In this document: positions 19,390-28,722 of the stretch, piece by piece
Numbering within the stretch: position 1 is the first letter of the stretch
Layout: each line of letters begins with the position of its first letter
Assembly (NCBI RefSeq): GCF_033547155.1
Contig: NZ_CP137892.1
Coordinates: 3,348,001 to 3,412,000 of the forward strand
DNA from: Pseudomonas benzenivorans
Lineage (GTDB): Bacteria > Pseudomonadota > Gammaproteobacteria > Pseudomonadales > Pseudomonadaceae
DNA: 64,000 bases
Direction of reading: 5' to 3'
Position numbers and translations under genes: made by a program
Notes under the pieces: generated by a model
The model's database searches: none
Told to the model about the DNA's origin: nothing
The model's input: the letters and a program-made list of their open reading frames with translations, nothing else

Positions 19390-20616
19390 TCAGTCCAGCT
19401 CGCTCTGCACGGCTTCCAACACCTCGCGATAAAGCCCCTGCAAGCGCTCTGCGGCGGCTCCATCCAGTTGCTCGAGCTGCAGGCGCTGAGCGAACACCTC
19501 CTCGGCGCTGAGTTCGTCCAGGGTCTCCCGGGCCATTGCGTTCAGCGCGGCACTGGCCGTGCCGCGCTCGCGGCGGATACGCAGCACCTCCACCGGCAGC
19601 CCCTCGCACAGCGCGGCGATGCGCTGCTGCAGGTCGCTCAGGTAGTCGTCGCCGCGCACCCGCACCTCCAGCCACACCGGCAGCTCGCGGCTGCCCTGGG
19701 CGGCCGCCTCGGCAATCGCCAGTTGCAGCTCCCCTAGCGAGCCCGCCACCGACAGCAACGGCTGGAAGCGCGGCACCGCCAGCGCGGTTACCTGGCGCAG
19801 GTCGCCGTCGCCCAGTTCGACCAACAGCACCTCCTTCTGCTGACGGGCCTCGTCGAAGCTCAGCGGGATCGGCGAGCCGCAGTAGCGGACGTGCTCCAGG
19901 CCGCCGACCTTCTGCGGCCGATGAATGTGCCCCAGGGCGATATAGGCGGCCGGCGGGAAGGCACTGGTGGGAAAGGCCTCCAGGCTGCCGACGTAGATCT
20001 CGCGCACCGACTCGCTGGCGCTGGCGCCGACGGTGGTCAGGTGCCCGGTGGCGATGATCGGCAGGGTGCCGCCCAGCTCGTCGCGCTTGGCCTCGGCCAG
20101 GGCATACAGCGCCTGGTAGTGCCGGGCGATCGCCTGCTGCAGGGACTGCTGCTTGTCCACGGCGCTCTGCCCGGCCTGACTCAGCAGCACATCGCGCGGG
20201 CGGATGAAGGGAATGCCGCAGAGGATCGCCCCGGGCCGGCCGTCGCGGCGCCCTAGCACCACCAGCTGCTCGGCCGGATCGGCGCACACGCCGGGAATCA
20301 CCCGGGTGCCCAGCTGGGCCAGCAGGGTCTTGCTCTCGCCGAGCATGGCCACCGAGTCGTGGTTGCCGCCGAGCACCACCAATGCGCAACCAGTGGCGCT
20401 CAGCTCGACCACGAAACGGTTGTACTGCTCGCGGGCATAGCTGGGCGGCGCGCCGGTGTCGAACACGTCGCCGGCGATCACCAGGGCGTCGACCTCATGC
20501 GCGCGCACCTGCTCGACCAGCCAGGCGCAGAAGGCCCCATGCTCGGCCTGGCGGGTCTTACCCATGAAGTGCTGGCCCAGGTGCCAGTCGGAAGTGTGGA
20601 GGAGGCGCAGGCTCAC
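19390..20616 (-). CDS. sbcD: DNA repair exonuclease subunit SbcD (Mre11-like)
   Basis: A 408-residue metallophosphoesterase nuclease, partner of SbcC. Metal-binding motifs are LHTSDWHLGQ at the N-terminus, GDVFDTG, GGNHDS, GHL (in ATGHLTTVG) and GHIHRPQ. The C-terminal capping domain follows. The start is the GTG at 20616, chosen because MSLRLLHTSDWHLG begins exactly where family members do. Its GTGA overlaps the stop of the upstream Lrp-type gene by four bases, so translation is likely coupled. The frame stays open far upstream only as an antisense shadow of the permease gene. Confidence 0.93.
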   Translation of the reverse strand: MSLRLLHTSDWHLGQHFMGKTRQAEHGAFCAWLVEQVRAHEVDALVIAGDVFDTGAPPSYAREQYNRFVVELSATGCALVVLGGNHDSVAMLGESKTLLAQLGTRVIPGVCADPAEQLVVLGRRDGRPGAILCGIPFIRPRDVLLSQAGQSAVDKQQSLQQAIARHYQALYALAEAKRDELGGTLPIIATGHLTTVGASASESVREIYVGSLEAFPTSAFPPAAYIALGHIHRPQKVGGLEHVRYCGSPIPLSFDEARQQKEVLLVELGDGDLRQVTALAVPRFQPLLSVAGSLGELQLAIAEAAAQGSRELPVWLEVRVRGDDYLSDLQQRIAALCEGLPVEVLRIRRERGTASAALNAMARETLDELSAEEVFAQRLQLEQLDGAAAERLQGLYREVLEAVQSELD

Positions 20617-21032
20617 ATCGCCCACTCCTGCACCACCATATGGGTCTTGACCCGCTGCATCTGCGGGAAGCGCTCGATTTCGTCGCGGATCTCGCTGAGC
20701 CGCGCCATGGACGCCGCCTCCACGTAGACCAGCATGTCGGTCTCGCCGCTGATGCCGCAGCAGCGGCGTATCTCCGGGAAGGCGCGCATGCGCTCGACGT
20801 AGTCCTGGCAACGGCCATCCTTGTAGAAGAGTTCGAAGAACGCCTTGACCGCACCGCCCTCGGCCTCGGCGACCCGGGCGTGATAGCCCTGGATCACCCC
20901 GCTCTGTTCCAGGTGGCGGATGCGTTCGCCGACCGCCGACCGCGACAGGTTGACGTCGCGGGCGATCTGGCTGACAGGGGTGCGCGCGTCGCTGCGCAGC
21001 AGGGCGAGGATCTGGCGATCGAACTTGTCCAC
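20613..21032 (-). CDS. Lrp/AsnC family transcriptional regulator
   Basis: A 139-residue Lrp-type regulator with an N-terminal helix-turn-helix (residues 1-55, DKFDRQILALLRSDARTPVSQIARDVNLSRSAV) and a C-terminal RAM/ligand domain with the GETDMLVYVEA strand. It is divergent from a YjeH-like amino-acid permease, the usual arrangement for an Lrp protein controlling an exporter in response to an amino acid. Its 3' end overlaps the sbcD start by four bases (GTGA), placing a DNA repair gene in the same transcript. The ligand is unknown. Confidence 0.9.
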   Translation of the reverse strand: MDKFDRQILALLRSDARTPVSQIARDVNLSRSAVGERIRHLEQSGVIQGYHARVAEAEGGAVKAFFELFYKDGRCQDYVERMRAFPEIRRCCGISGETDMLVYVEAASMARLSEIRDEIERFPQMQRVKTHMVVQEWAM

Positions 21033-21156
21033 GGGGCTCAGGTATATCCGGCAGTTTGAAGGGCAATGGCGGCGATTCGCCGGTTAAAGCCGGCAGCTTG
21101 CGCCGGGCCGGCGGCTTAACATGGCGGCATTCATCGAAAGGACACGAGCATACCCC

Positions 21157-22434
21157 ATGAGCCGTCTGAACAAGGAACTCGGCCTGCTGCAAGGCATCGC
21201 CCTGCTGAGCACTTCGCTGCTCGGCACCGGCATCTTCGTGGTGCCGGCACTGGCCGCCACCGCCGCCGGCACGGCGTCGCTGTGGGCCTGGCTGATCCTC
21301 ATCGCCCTGGTGCTGCCGGTGGCCTTCACCTTCGCCCAACTGGGCCGGCGCTTTCCCCATGCCGGCGGCGCGCCGCATCTGATCGGCCGCGCCTTCGGCC
21401 CGCGCCTGGAACGCATCAGCGCCTGGCTGTTCCTCGCCGTATTGCCGGTCGGCCTGCCCGCGGCGCTGAACATCGCCAGCGGCTTCTGGCAGGCGCTGTT
21501 CGACCTGACACCGGCCCAGGCGCTGCTCATCCAGCTCGCCACCCTGCTCGCCATCCTGGTGCTCGGCCAGCGCCCGGCCAAGGCCTCCGGCCTGGTGCAA
21601 GGCGCCATCGCCCTGGCGATCATCGCCACCGTCGCGCTGATCTGGTGGCTCGGCGAGCTGCCGCTGGCCAACCAGCCGCTGCTGCCGCCCATCGCGGGAA
21701 GCTGGCAGCTGCTGCCGGCCGCACTGGGGGTGATGTTCTGGTGCTTCGTCGGCATCGAGGCCTTCACCCACCTGGGCGAGGAGTTCAAGCGTCCCGAGCG
21801 CGACTTTCCCCTGGCCCTGCTGCTCGGCGTACTGCTGGCCGGGCTGGTGTACTGGGCCTGTTCGGTGGCGGTGCTGAGCTTCGGCGTCTACGGCAACCTG
21901 GACTCGGACGCCGCCTCGCTGCCGCGTCTGCTCGACCTGCTGCTGGGCAGCGAGGCCCGCTGGCTCAGCGCGCTGGTCGGCTACCTGGCCTGTTTCGCCT
22001 CGATGAACGTCTATATCCAGGGTTTCGCCCGGCTGCTGTGGAGCCTGGCCGACGAAGGCAAGCTGCCCGGCGGCCTGGCCCGGCGCAACGAACACGGCGT
22101 GCCGGCCCGCGCCCTGCTGCTGGTGGTGCTGGGCTGCGCCCTGTGCGCGACCCTGGCCTGGAGCCTGTCGCTGTCGCTGGATCAGCTGATCCGCTACGCC
22201 AACGGCAACTTCGTGCTGATCTACCTGCTGAGCATGGCCGCAGGCGCGGTGCTGCTCGAGGGCCTGTGGCGCTGGCTGGCCGCCTTCAGCACCCTGCTCT
22301 GCAGCCTGGTGCTGGCGATGCTCGGCCTCGAGGCCTGGTATGCCCTGGGGCTGCTGGCCGCTCTCGCGGCGCTGGACGGCGCCCGCGGCCTGCACCTGCG
22401 CAAGCTCCCGGGCGGCACACGGCCCTCGGCCTGA
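21157..22434 (+). CDS. APC-family amino acid transporter, YjeH-like
   Basis: A 425-residue APC-superfamily permease. About twelve hydrophobic segments begin with GIALLSTSLLGTGIFVVPAL, the TM1 break typical of the family, and MFWCFVGIEAFTHLGEEFKRPERDFP is the TM6 region. It resembles E. coli YjeH, which exports methionine and branched-chain amino acids. Start is taken at the ATG before SRLNKELGLLQG, the usual YjeH N-terminus; a GTG/ATG further upstream (21121) would add a non-conserved leader. The divergent Lrp-type gene at 21032 is its probable regulator. Substrate direction is inferred from the homologue only. Confidence 0.85.
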   Translation: MSRLNKELGLLQGIALLSTSLLGTGIFVVPALAATAAGTASLWAWLILIALVLPVAFTFAQLGRRFPHAGGAPHLIGRAFGPRLERISAWLFLAVLPVGLPAALNIASGFWQALFDLTPAQALLIQLATLLAILVLGQRPAKASGLVQGAIALAIIATVALIWWLGELPLANQPLLPPIAGSWQLLPAALGVMFWCFVGIEAFTHLGEEFKRPERDFPLALLLGVLLAGLVYWACSVAVLSFGVYGNLDSDAASLPRLLDLLLGSEARWLSALVGYLACFASMNVYIQGFARLLWSLADEGKLPGGLARRNEHGVPARALLLVVLGCALCATLAWSLSLSLDQLIRYANGNFVLIYLLSMAAGAVLLEGLWRWLAAFSTLLCSLVLAMLGLEAWYALGLLAALAALDGARGLHLRKLPGGTRPSA

Positions 22435-22515
22435 CCCAGGCCGGGGCGCCCCGCGGGGTGACCGCGCACGACACCTGGCTCTATGCTTGGGGCAGACCCG
22501 CCGAAAGGAAGCCCC

Positions 22516-23859
22516 ATGCGCCGCGTGCTCAAAGACCTGAAGATCATCCTCCTGGCCAACCTGTGGATAGTGCCGGTGGTGGCCGGCCTGGTGGGGGCGC
22601 TGTTCTACTTCGTGGCACCACCACCGCCACTGCACGCGACCATGGCCACCGGCGTCGAGGGCGGTGGCTACCGGGCATTCGCCGAGCAACTCAGGGACGA
22701 GTTGGCCAAGCAGGGTTTCGAACTGACCCTGCAACCCAGCGCCGGCTCGCGGGACAATCTCGAACGCCTGCTGGCCGATGAGCCTCAGGTGCAGATCGCC
22801 CTGGTGCAGAGCGGCCTGGAGCGCCAGTTCGAGGCCGACGACCAGGCCCGCCTGGAGAGCCTCGGCGCGGTATACCAGGAGCCCCTGTGGCTGTTCCTGC
22901 GTCGGGATGTGCACTTCGAGTTACTATCCGACCTGCTGCCCCTGCGCCTGGCACTGGGCGGCGCCGGCAGCGGCACCCGCGCCGCCAGCGAGGCGGTTCT
23001 GGCGGTCAACGGCATCGCCGCCGAACAGTACCCGAGCCACTGGCAGACCCTGGGAGGCAGCAAGGCGGAACAGGCCCTGAACGCCGGCGAGCTGGACGCC
23101 GCCTTCTTCGTCAGCCCGGCGGGCAACGCGCGGATACAGCGCCTGGCCGCCAACCCCGACCTGGTTCTGGCACATTTCCGCCGTGCCGCGGCCTACCAGG
23201 CGCACCTGCCGTTCCTCAAACAACTCAGGATCGGCGAAGGCCTGCTCAACCTCGAGCTGAACACCCCGGCCCGGCCGACGGACATCCTCTCGCCGGTGGC
23301 CACCCTGGTGGTCAACCAGGATTTCCACCCCGGTCTGGCGCCACTGATCCTCGAGGCGGCCCGCGAGGTGATGAAGAGCGGTAGCCTGCTGGCCCCGGCC
23401 GGCAGCTTCCCCAGCGCCGAGCCGCGGACCTTCTCCCTGTCCCGCGACGCCGCGCACTACTACCAGAACGGCCTGCCCCTGCTGCAACGCTACCTGCCGT
23501 TTCGCATCGCCTCCCTGGCCGACCGCTACATCATCCTGCTGATCCCCCTGCTGATGGTGCTGATCCCCCTGTTCAAGGCGGTCGGCCCGCTCTACCGCTG
23601 GCGCATTCGCGCGCGCATCTACCGCTGGTACAAGTACCTGCGCGAGATCGACCGGCAGCTGGACGCCGGCACCCTGCCCGAACGTCTGGGCAGCGAGATC
23701 GCGCGTCTGGAGCAGTTGCAGGACGAGCTGGCCAAGGTCGAGGTGCCGCTGTCCTACTCCAACGAGCTGTACGAGTTGCATATGCACCTGCGCTACGTGA
23801 TCGAGCGCCTGCAGACCCTGCAGCGGCGACGGGCGACCCAGGCCGAGTCGCTCGGGTAA
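22516..23859 (+). CDS. TAXI-family TRAP-type solute-binding protein, membrane-anchored
   Basis: A 447-residue protein with an N-terminal signal anchor ([21 protein letters not shown]), a periplasmic TAXI-type binding domain ([17 protein letters not shown] at its start, [19 protein letters not shown]) and a second membrane helix near residue 340 ([15 protein letters not shown]). A basic, partly coiled cytoplasmic tail follows. Normal TAXI receptors are soluble and work with a 4TM/12TM TRAP permease. No such permease is next to it, and the second helix with cytoplasmic tail suggests a sensing role. The ATG at 22516 is preceded by GAAAGGAAG. Confidence 0.82.
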   Translation: MRRVLKDLKIILLANLWIVPVVAGLVGALFYFVAPPPPLHATMATGVEGGGYRAFAEQLRDELAKQGFELTLQPSAGSRDNLERLLADEPQVQIALVQSGLERQFEADDQARLESLGAVYQEPLWLFLRRDVHFELLSDLLPLRLALGGAGSGTRAASEAVLAVNGIAAEQYPSHWQTLGGSKAEQALNAGELDAAFFVSPAGNARIQRLAANPDLVLAHFRRAAAYQAHLPFLKQLRIGEGLLNLELNTPARPTDILSPVATLVVNQDFHPGLAPLILEAAREVMKSGSLLAPAGSFPSAEPRTFSLSRDAAHYYQNGLPLLQRYLPFRIASLADRYIILLIPLLMVLIPLFKAVGPLYRWRIRARIYRWYKYLREIDRQLDAGTLPERLGSEIARLEQLQDELAKVEVPLSYSNELYELHMHLRYVIERLQTLQRRRATQAESLG

Positions 23860-23945
23860 ACTGCGCGGCACTGTCGCGCCGCTGCCAACCGGCAGCGGCT
23901 AGCTCCACGCCCCGTTCACCGCCGAAGCTTGCCAAGAGAACCGCC

Positions 23946-24953
23946 ATGCCGATCCGTCATTGCATCGTCCACCTGATCGACAAGAAGCCCGATGGCTCCC
24001 CCGCCGTGCTGCATGCCCGCGACACCGAGCTGGGTGCCTCCCAGGCCATCGAGAACCTGCTCGCCGACCTCAACGAGAGCTATAACGCCAAGCAGGGCAA
24101 GGCCTGGGGCCTGTTCCACGAAGAGTCCACGGCCTTTCCGTTCAGCGGCTGGCTGAAGGCCTACCTCGACGACAACCAGGACTTCACCGCCTTCAGCCGC
24201 CAGGCGGTCGAACACCTGCAGAAGCTGATGGAGGAGTCCAATCTATCGGCCGGCGGCCATGTGCTGTTCGCCCACTACCAGCAGGGCATGACCGAGTACC
24301 TGGCCATCGCCCTGCTGCACCACAGCGAGGGCGTGGCGGTGACCGAGAGCCTGGACGTGACCCCGGCCAAGCACCTGGACCTCGGCCAGCTGCACCTGGC
24401 GGCGCGTATCAACATTTCCGAGTGGCGCAACAACGCCAACTCCAAGCAGTACATCTCCTTTATCAAGGGCAAGAACGGCAAGAAGGTCTCGGAATACTTC
24501 CGCGACTTCATCGGCTGCCAGGAGGGCGTCGACGGCCCCGGCGAGACCCGCACCCTGCTCAAGGCCTTCAGCGACTTCGTGGAGAGCGAGGACCTGCCGG
24601 AAGAGTCGGCGCGGGAGAAGACCAAGGCCCTGGTCGACTACGCCAGCAGCCAGGCCAAGCAGGGCGAGCCGATGACCCTGCAGGAGCTCTCCGGGCTGAT
24701 CGACGAGGAGCGTCCCCAGGCCTTCTACGAGCATATCCGCAACAAGGACTACGGCCTGTCGCCGGAGATTCCGCCGGACAAGCGCACCCTCAACCAGTTC
24801 CGCCGCTTCACCGGCCGCGCCGAGGGCCTGTCGATCAGCTTCGAGTCGCACCTGCTCGGCTCGAAGATCGAGTACGACGAGGCCCAGGACTGCCTGATCA
24901 TCCGCCACCTGCCGACCCAGCTGACCGATCAGCTCAAGCGCCGCAAGGACTGA
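23946..24953 (+). CDS. ndpA: Nucleoid-associated protein NdpA/YejK
   Basis: A 335-residue member of the NdpA (YejK, 37-kDa nucleoid-associated) family. It begins [17 protein letters not shown] and contains the conserved blocks [39 protein letters not shown] and [28 protein letters not shown]. These proteins bind the nucleoid; their exact role is unsettled. Length matches the family. It appears single in its transcript. Pseudomonas genomes carry it near pcs, consistent with the order here. Confidence 0.93.
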   Translation: MPIRHCIVHLIDKKPDGSPAVLHARDTELGASQAIENLLADLNESYNAKQGKAWGLFHEESTAFPFSGWLKAYLDDNQDFTAFSRQAVEHLQKLMEESNLSAGGHVLFAHYQQGMTEYLAIALLHHSEGVAVTESLDVTPAKHLDLGQLHLAARINISEWRNNANSKQYISFIKGKNGKKVSEYFRDFIGCQEGVDGPGETRTLLKAFSDFVESEDLPEESAREKTKALVDYASSQAKQGEPMTLQELSGLIDEERPQAFYEHIRNKDYGLSPEIPPDKRTLNQFRRFTGRAEGLSISFESHLLGSKIEYDEAQDCLIIRHLPTQLTDQLKRRKD

Positions 24954-25122
24954 ATGTCGCGAGGGCGCCCCCCCGCAAGGGGCCCCCATGCCGACGGCCA
25001 TCGGCGCCCCAACTGCTAGAGTCAAACAGGCACCCACGCCGTTTTCCGAGGTGCCGATATGCGCGAACCCGACCGACCTGCTGGCGTCCGCCAGGGCGCC
25101 AACCTTACCCAGCCGCGGCACC

Positions 25123-25980
25123 ATGGCCGCCTGGGCTGAGGCGCGGGCGCTGTGCCTGTGCGCCCTGGTACTGCTGCAGAGCGGCCCCAGCAGGGCGCAG
25201 AGCACGCCCCCGGCGGCGGCCCTGCACTCGAACGAGGCCCGCTTCGTCACCGCCAACGCCGAGTTCACCCTGTTGCACGAGATGGGCCATCTGCTGATCG
25301 CCGAACTGCAACTGCCGGTGCTCGGCCGCGAGGAAGACGCCGCCGACCAGCTGGGTTTCATCAGCCTGTTCCTCTCCTACGACCGCCACCACGACGCCGG
25401 CTTCTACGCCAAGCTGCTGGATATCGCCGACTACTGGCGCCTGGAATGGCAGCGGCCGAAACCGGCCTACGAAGAGGTACATGCCTGGGACAGCCACGGC
25501 CTGGATGCCCAGCGCTTCTATAACCTGGCGTGCCTGATCTATGGCAGCGATCCGGATGACCTGGAGTGGGTGCCGCACATCACCGGCCTGCCGGTGGAAC
25601 GCGCGCTGTACTGCGACCAGGAGTATGCCCAGGTGCGCCGGGCCCTGGCCTGGGTCGCGCAGCAACACGGACGGCCGCCGGGCACGCCGCCGGAGCATCG
25701 CCTGAAGGTGCTCTACGACCCGCCCAGCCCGCGCCTCAAGGACGGCCCGCGGCTGCTCGAATGGGTGCGCGAGTCCGGGGTGGTAGAGGCCATCGCCGAG
25801 CGCGTCAGCCAGGCCTACCGCCTCCCCCGCCCGCTGACCCTGCGCCTGAGCAACTGCGGCGCCGCGGACGCCTGGTACAGTCGCAACGGCGCCGAGGTCG
25901 TGCTCTGCTACGAGAGCCTGGCGCATTTCCGCAGCCTGGCCAGGCAGCTGCCGCGCCTGCGCCAGGCCGAGCCGGACTAG
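25123..25980 (+). CDS. Secreted DUF4344 metallopeptidase-like protein
   Basis: A 285-residue protein. From the ATG at 25123 it has a signal peptide (AEARALCLCALVLLQSGPSRAQS). The mature part has the zinc-protease motif HEMGH followed by an acid-rich segment (LGREEDAADQLGF), as expected for a metal-dependent peptidase of the DUF4344 group. Two cysteine-containing segments follow (NLACLIYGSD, LYCDQEY). An upstream in-frame ATG at 24988 with an AAGGGG site would add 45 residues and bury the signal peptide, so I prefer 25123. The substrate is unknown. Its stop is directly adjacent to the convergent GST gene. Confidence 0.75.
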   Translation: MAAWAEARALCLCALVLLQSGPSRAQSTPPAAALHSNEARFVTANAEFTLLHEMGHLLIAELQLPVLGREEDAADQLGFISLFLSYDRHHDAGFYAKLLDIADYWRLEWQRPKPAYEEVHAWDSHGLDAQRFYNLACLIYGSDPDDLEWVPHITGLPVERALYCDQEYAQVRRALAWVAQQHGRPPGTPPEHRLKVLYDPPSPRLKDGPRLLEWVRESGVVEAIAERVSQAYRLPRPLTLRLSNCGAADAWYSRNGAEVVLCYESLAHFRSLARQLPRLRQAEPD

Positions 25981-26916
25981 CTAGCGCGTCTCGAGGCGAA
26001 AGCCCAGACGCGGGAAGTGCACATGCACGACGCCGGCACGCGGGTCTTCGCGGCGCAGGATCAGCTCCTCGGCGCCGCAGAACAGCAGCTCGCCCTCGAC
26101 CGGATCGACGCCGTAATCCACGGCCGCGATCGCCACCCGCTGCCCGGGCGCAAAGCCGTTGGGATCGACGAAGGCCTCCTCCGGCAGCGCCGCCGGCGGC
26201 GCCTCGCGCGCCACCGCGATGGCCTCCTCGGCACTCATCTCGCTGAGCGAACCGTGGCCGAAGCCCAGCACCCGCGCCAGCCAGGCGGCGATCTCCGGGT
26301 AGTCGTCGACCAGCGGCGCGGTCACCGGCGTGCCGCGCAGGAACCACAGCGCATGGGCCAGGGCGAAGTCGGCCAGCGAGGGCTCGCCGAACAGGAAGTC
26401 GCCCTCCTCACGCGCCAATTGCTGCTGCAGGCGCGCCATCAGGGTCGGCCACTGGTGCTTGGCCTGCTCCAGCGGCAGGCGGGAGGCCTGGCCGCCGCTG
26501 AACAGCGCGCCGCGGTCGGCCATGAAGCTCTTGAGGAACTCCGGCGGCAGCGTGGCGAAGCGCACGGCGATGGACTCGGGTTGGAACACCAGGCTCACCG
26601 CGTGCTGAAACACTACGGAGTCGGCCCACTGGGCGAGACTCGCGACATTGAACTCCTGGCCCTCGGGGAACAGCGTCGGGGTGAGCTTCTCCGCCTCCAG
26701 GCGCCGGGCGATCAGCGCCGTATCGCAGTAGATGTCGGCGCCGACCTGCAACACCGGGGTCTTGCGGTAGCCGCCGGTCAGCGCGGTCAGGTCCGGCTTG
26801 GGCATCAGCGGCGGGATCATCACCGAACGCCAGGACAGCTGCTTGAAGCCCAGCATCAGGCGGGCCTTCTCGGCGAACGGCGAGGTCGGATAATGGTGCA
26901 GGATCAACTCGTGCAT
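25981..26916 (-). CDS. Glutathione S-transferase family protein with C-terminal extension
   Basis: A 311-residue protein. The N-terminal thioredoxin-fold GST domain (HHYPTSPFAEKARLMLGF, TPVLQVGADIYCDTALIARRL) is followed by a helical GST-C domain (LFGEPSLADFALAHALWFL). About 90 extra residues form a beta-rich tail (PEEAFVDPNGFAPGQRVAIAAVDYG). That architecture is known in Pseudomonas as a GST with a DUF7962-like tail. A catalytic Ser of the SPF type is present. The start is the ATG giving MHELILHHYP; a longer in-frame start 33 bases upstream is less likely. The substrate is unknown. Confidence 0.85.
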   Translation of the reverse strand: MHELILHHYPTSPFAEKARLMLGFKQLSWRSVMIPPLMPKPDLTALTGGYRKTPVLQVGADIYCDTALIARRLEAEKLTPTLFPEGQEFNVASLAQWADSVVFQHAVSLVFQPESIAVRFATLPPEFLKSFMADRGALFSGGQASRLPLEQAKHQWPTLMARLQQQLAREEGDFLFGEPSLADFALAHALWFLRGTPVTAPLVDDYPEIAAWLARVLGFGHGSLSEMSAEEAIAVAREAPPAALPEEAFVDPNGFAPGQRVAIAAVDYGVDPVEGELLFCGAEELILRREDPRAGVVHVHFPRLGFRLETR

Positions 26917-26982
26917 GACTGGCTCCGTGTCGCTAGGGGGAAGTAGCAAGCTTACCCGGCCGGCCGGCGCCGGCCTACCTGC

Positions 26983-27282
26983 CTAGCCTGATAGTACGCC
27001 ATCAGGCGCACCGATAAGGCCGCCGGCGGCGACCAGGGCCTCCTTGGCCGCCTTGCCCAGGCGCTTGATCGCCCGCTCGCGGCGCAGGGCGTCGCCCTTG
27101 CCGGCACAGGCCTCGGTGTAGACCAGGGCCACCGCCGGGCTGGAATGGAAGAAGCGCGCGCCCTTGCCGCTGCGGTGCTGGACGAAGCGCCGCTGCGGGT
27201 CGTCGCTGATGCCGCAGTACAGCGCGCCGTTGCCGGCGCGCACCAGGTAGACGAACCAGACCTTGCCCCCCGCCTCACTCAT
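26983..27282 (-). CDS. GIY-YIG nuclease family protein (UPF0213)
   Basis: A 99-residue stand-alone GIY-YIG domain of the UPF0213/YhbQ group. The core is [28 protein letters not shown], with the second strand ALYCGI in place of a canonical YIG, and a basic C-terminus with [16 protein letters not shown]. YhbQ-type proteins have weak DNA endonuclease activity. It overlaps the end of pcs by 8 bases on the same strand and is probably cotranscribed with it. Confidence 0.9.
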   Translation of the reverse strand: MSEAGGKVWFVYLVRAGNGALYCGISDDPQRRFVQHRSGKGARFFHSSPAVALVYTEACAGKGDALRRERAIKRLGKAAKEALVAAGGLIGAPDGVLSG

Positions 27283-27994
27283 CGGCGGAAAACCACTCCC
27301 GGGCCGAGCGCCACAGGCAGATGCCGACGAAATAGGCCGAGGCCGACAGCCAGATCGCCAGCAGCCAGATCGGCTGGCTGGGGTAGCGCAGGATCAGCGC
27401 CAGGCAGGCGAGCATCCACACCAGGGTCACGGCGATATTGAGCGGCATGAACTGGCGGACGCGGAAGGGGTGGAGGAACTTCATCCGCGTGAGGGTCAGC
27501 CCCGCGAGCAGGAGGATGGTGGCAAAACTCAGCCAGGGGACGAAATCCAGCAGGTAGAGGTAGACCACCACCACGTTCCACGCAGCCGGAAAGCCGACGA
27601 AGTAGTTGTCCTGGCTCTTCATGTTGACGTTGCAGAAGCAGAACAGCGACGACAGCAGGATCAGCCCGACCGCCGGCAACAGGGTGTAGTCGGGCAGTGG
27701 CACGAAGCGATAGACGAAGATCGCCGGAATGAACACATAGGTGAGGTAGTCGATCACCAGGTCCAGGGTCACTCCGTCGAAATGCGGCAACACGCCCTTG
27801 ACGTCGAACTTGCGCGCCAGGGTGCCATCCAGGCCGTCCACCAGCAGGGCCAGGCCGAGCCACAGCAGGCAGGTTTGCGGCCGCCCGTCGAGCACCGCCA
27901 GCAACGCCAGCAGCGCGAGAATCACCCCGCTGGCGGTCACCGCGTGCACGGTCCAGGCCTTGGCCTTGTTCAACGATAGCAGCAGTTCACTCAC
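27275..27994 (-). CDS. pcs: Phosphatidylcholine synthase
   Basis: A 239-residue inner-membrane enzyme that makes phosphatidylcholine from CDP-diacylglycerol and choline. It has about eight hydrophobic segments and the Pcs form of the CDP-alcohol phosphotransferase motif: DG (56-57), AR (60-61), then DG...D (73-78) in HFDGVTLD. The GTG at 27994 has an AGGAAG site and gives the usual 238-240 residue length; the frame remains open upstream but without a site. It precedes the GIY-YIG gene with an 8-base overlap. The presence of pcs means the membrane can contain phosphatidylcholine when choline is available. Confidence 0.92.
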   Translation of the reverse strand: MSELLLSLNKAKAWTVHAVTASGVILALLALLAVLDGRPQTCLLWLGLALLVDGLDGTLARKFDVKGVLPHFDGVTLDLVIDYLTYVFIPAIFVYRFVPLPDYTLLPAVGLILLSSLFCFCNVNMKSQDNYFVGFPAAWNVVVVYLYLLDFVPWLSFATILLLAGLTLTRMKFLHPFRVRQFMPLNIAVTLVWMLACLALILRYPSQPIWLLAIWLSASAYFVGICLWRSAREWFSADE

Positions 27995-28134
27995 GGTCGG
28001 GCTTCCTGAAAGGCGACGCTCATGGTCATCGGACAGCGCGGCTGTGCAGGCCGTCGCTATCTTGGATGAAAGCACGGGGCACAGAGATTACCACCGCCCC
28101 CGGTCACCTACCTAGGCAGCCGCACCAGGCGCCG

Positions 28135-28605
28135 CTAGCGCGTAGCCCTGAATTGCGCCAAGCCCTTGAGCGCCTGACGGCGGATGGCCTGCTGCACCGG
28201 CGGCGCCCAGCCCAGCACCCACCCCTTGAGCCCCAGGGCCTGACGAGACCAGCGCCACAGGTCGAAACTATCGTGGTGCTCGATGATCTTGCCGTCGCGG
28301 AACAGGAAGTGCGCCTCGATTGGGTTGACCACGCGCCGGCCGGTCTGGCCGAACCGATAACGGGCGACCCAGCGGGCACTGCCCTGGCGATCGTCCGCCT
28401 GCACCCGGTCGAAGGTCAGGGAAAAGTCCTGGGCCCGCGCCGTGAGCATGCGCCACATGTCCGCCGCTGCGGCACCGCGCAGATCCTCGAACACCGGATC
28501 GCCGAAACGCACGTCCTCGGCGTAGCAGGTGGCCATGGTTTCGGCGTCCAGTTGCTGGAAGGCCCGGTAGAACCGGCTGATCAGTTCGACATTGGGATGA
28601 CGCAT
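28135..28605 (-). CDS. SnoaL-like / NTF2-fold protein
   Basis: A 156-residue NTF2-fold protein beginning MRHPNVELISRFYRAFQQLDAETMATCYAEDVRFGDPVF, the standard SnoaL/ketosteroid-isomerase-like opening. An EAHFLFRDGKIIEHHDSFDLW block follows. Members bind small hydrophobic molecules and include isomerases and cyclases as well as proteins of unknown function. It is divergent from a GlxA-type regulator at 28723, which is its likely controller. No specific substrate can be given. Confidence 0.85.
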   Translation of the reverse strand: MRHPNVELISRFYRAFQQLDAETMATCYAEDVRFGDPVFEDLRGAAAADMWRMLTARAQDFSLTFDRVQADDRQGSARWVARYRFGQTGRRVVNPIEAHFLFRDGKIIEHHDSFDLWRWSRQALGLKGWVLGWAPPVQQAIRRQALKGLAQFRATR

Positions 28606-28722
28606 AGGCCCGGCTCCAAAGATATAAGCCCATGAGTATGGGTGCAGCTACGCCGCGACGCGATTGGCGTAATCGACAATCTTGTGTCAATAATCGCCAT
28701 CCTCCTGTCGACTGCCTACCCC

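Noticed and set aside
20617..22914. Extension of the sbcD frame upstream to 22914
   Set aside because: The sbcD protein clearly begins at 20616. The upstream part is antisense to the permease gene and overlaps the Lrp gene in another frame.
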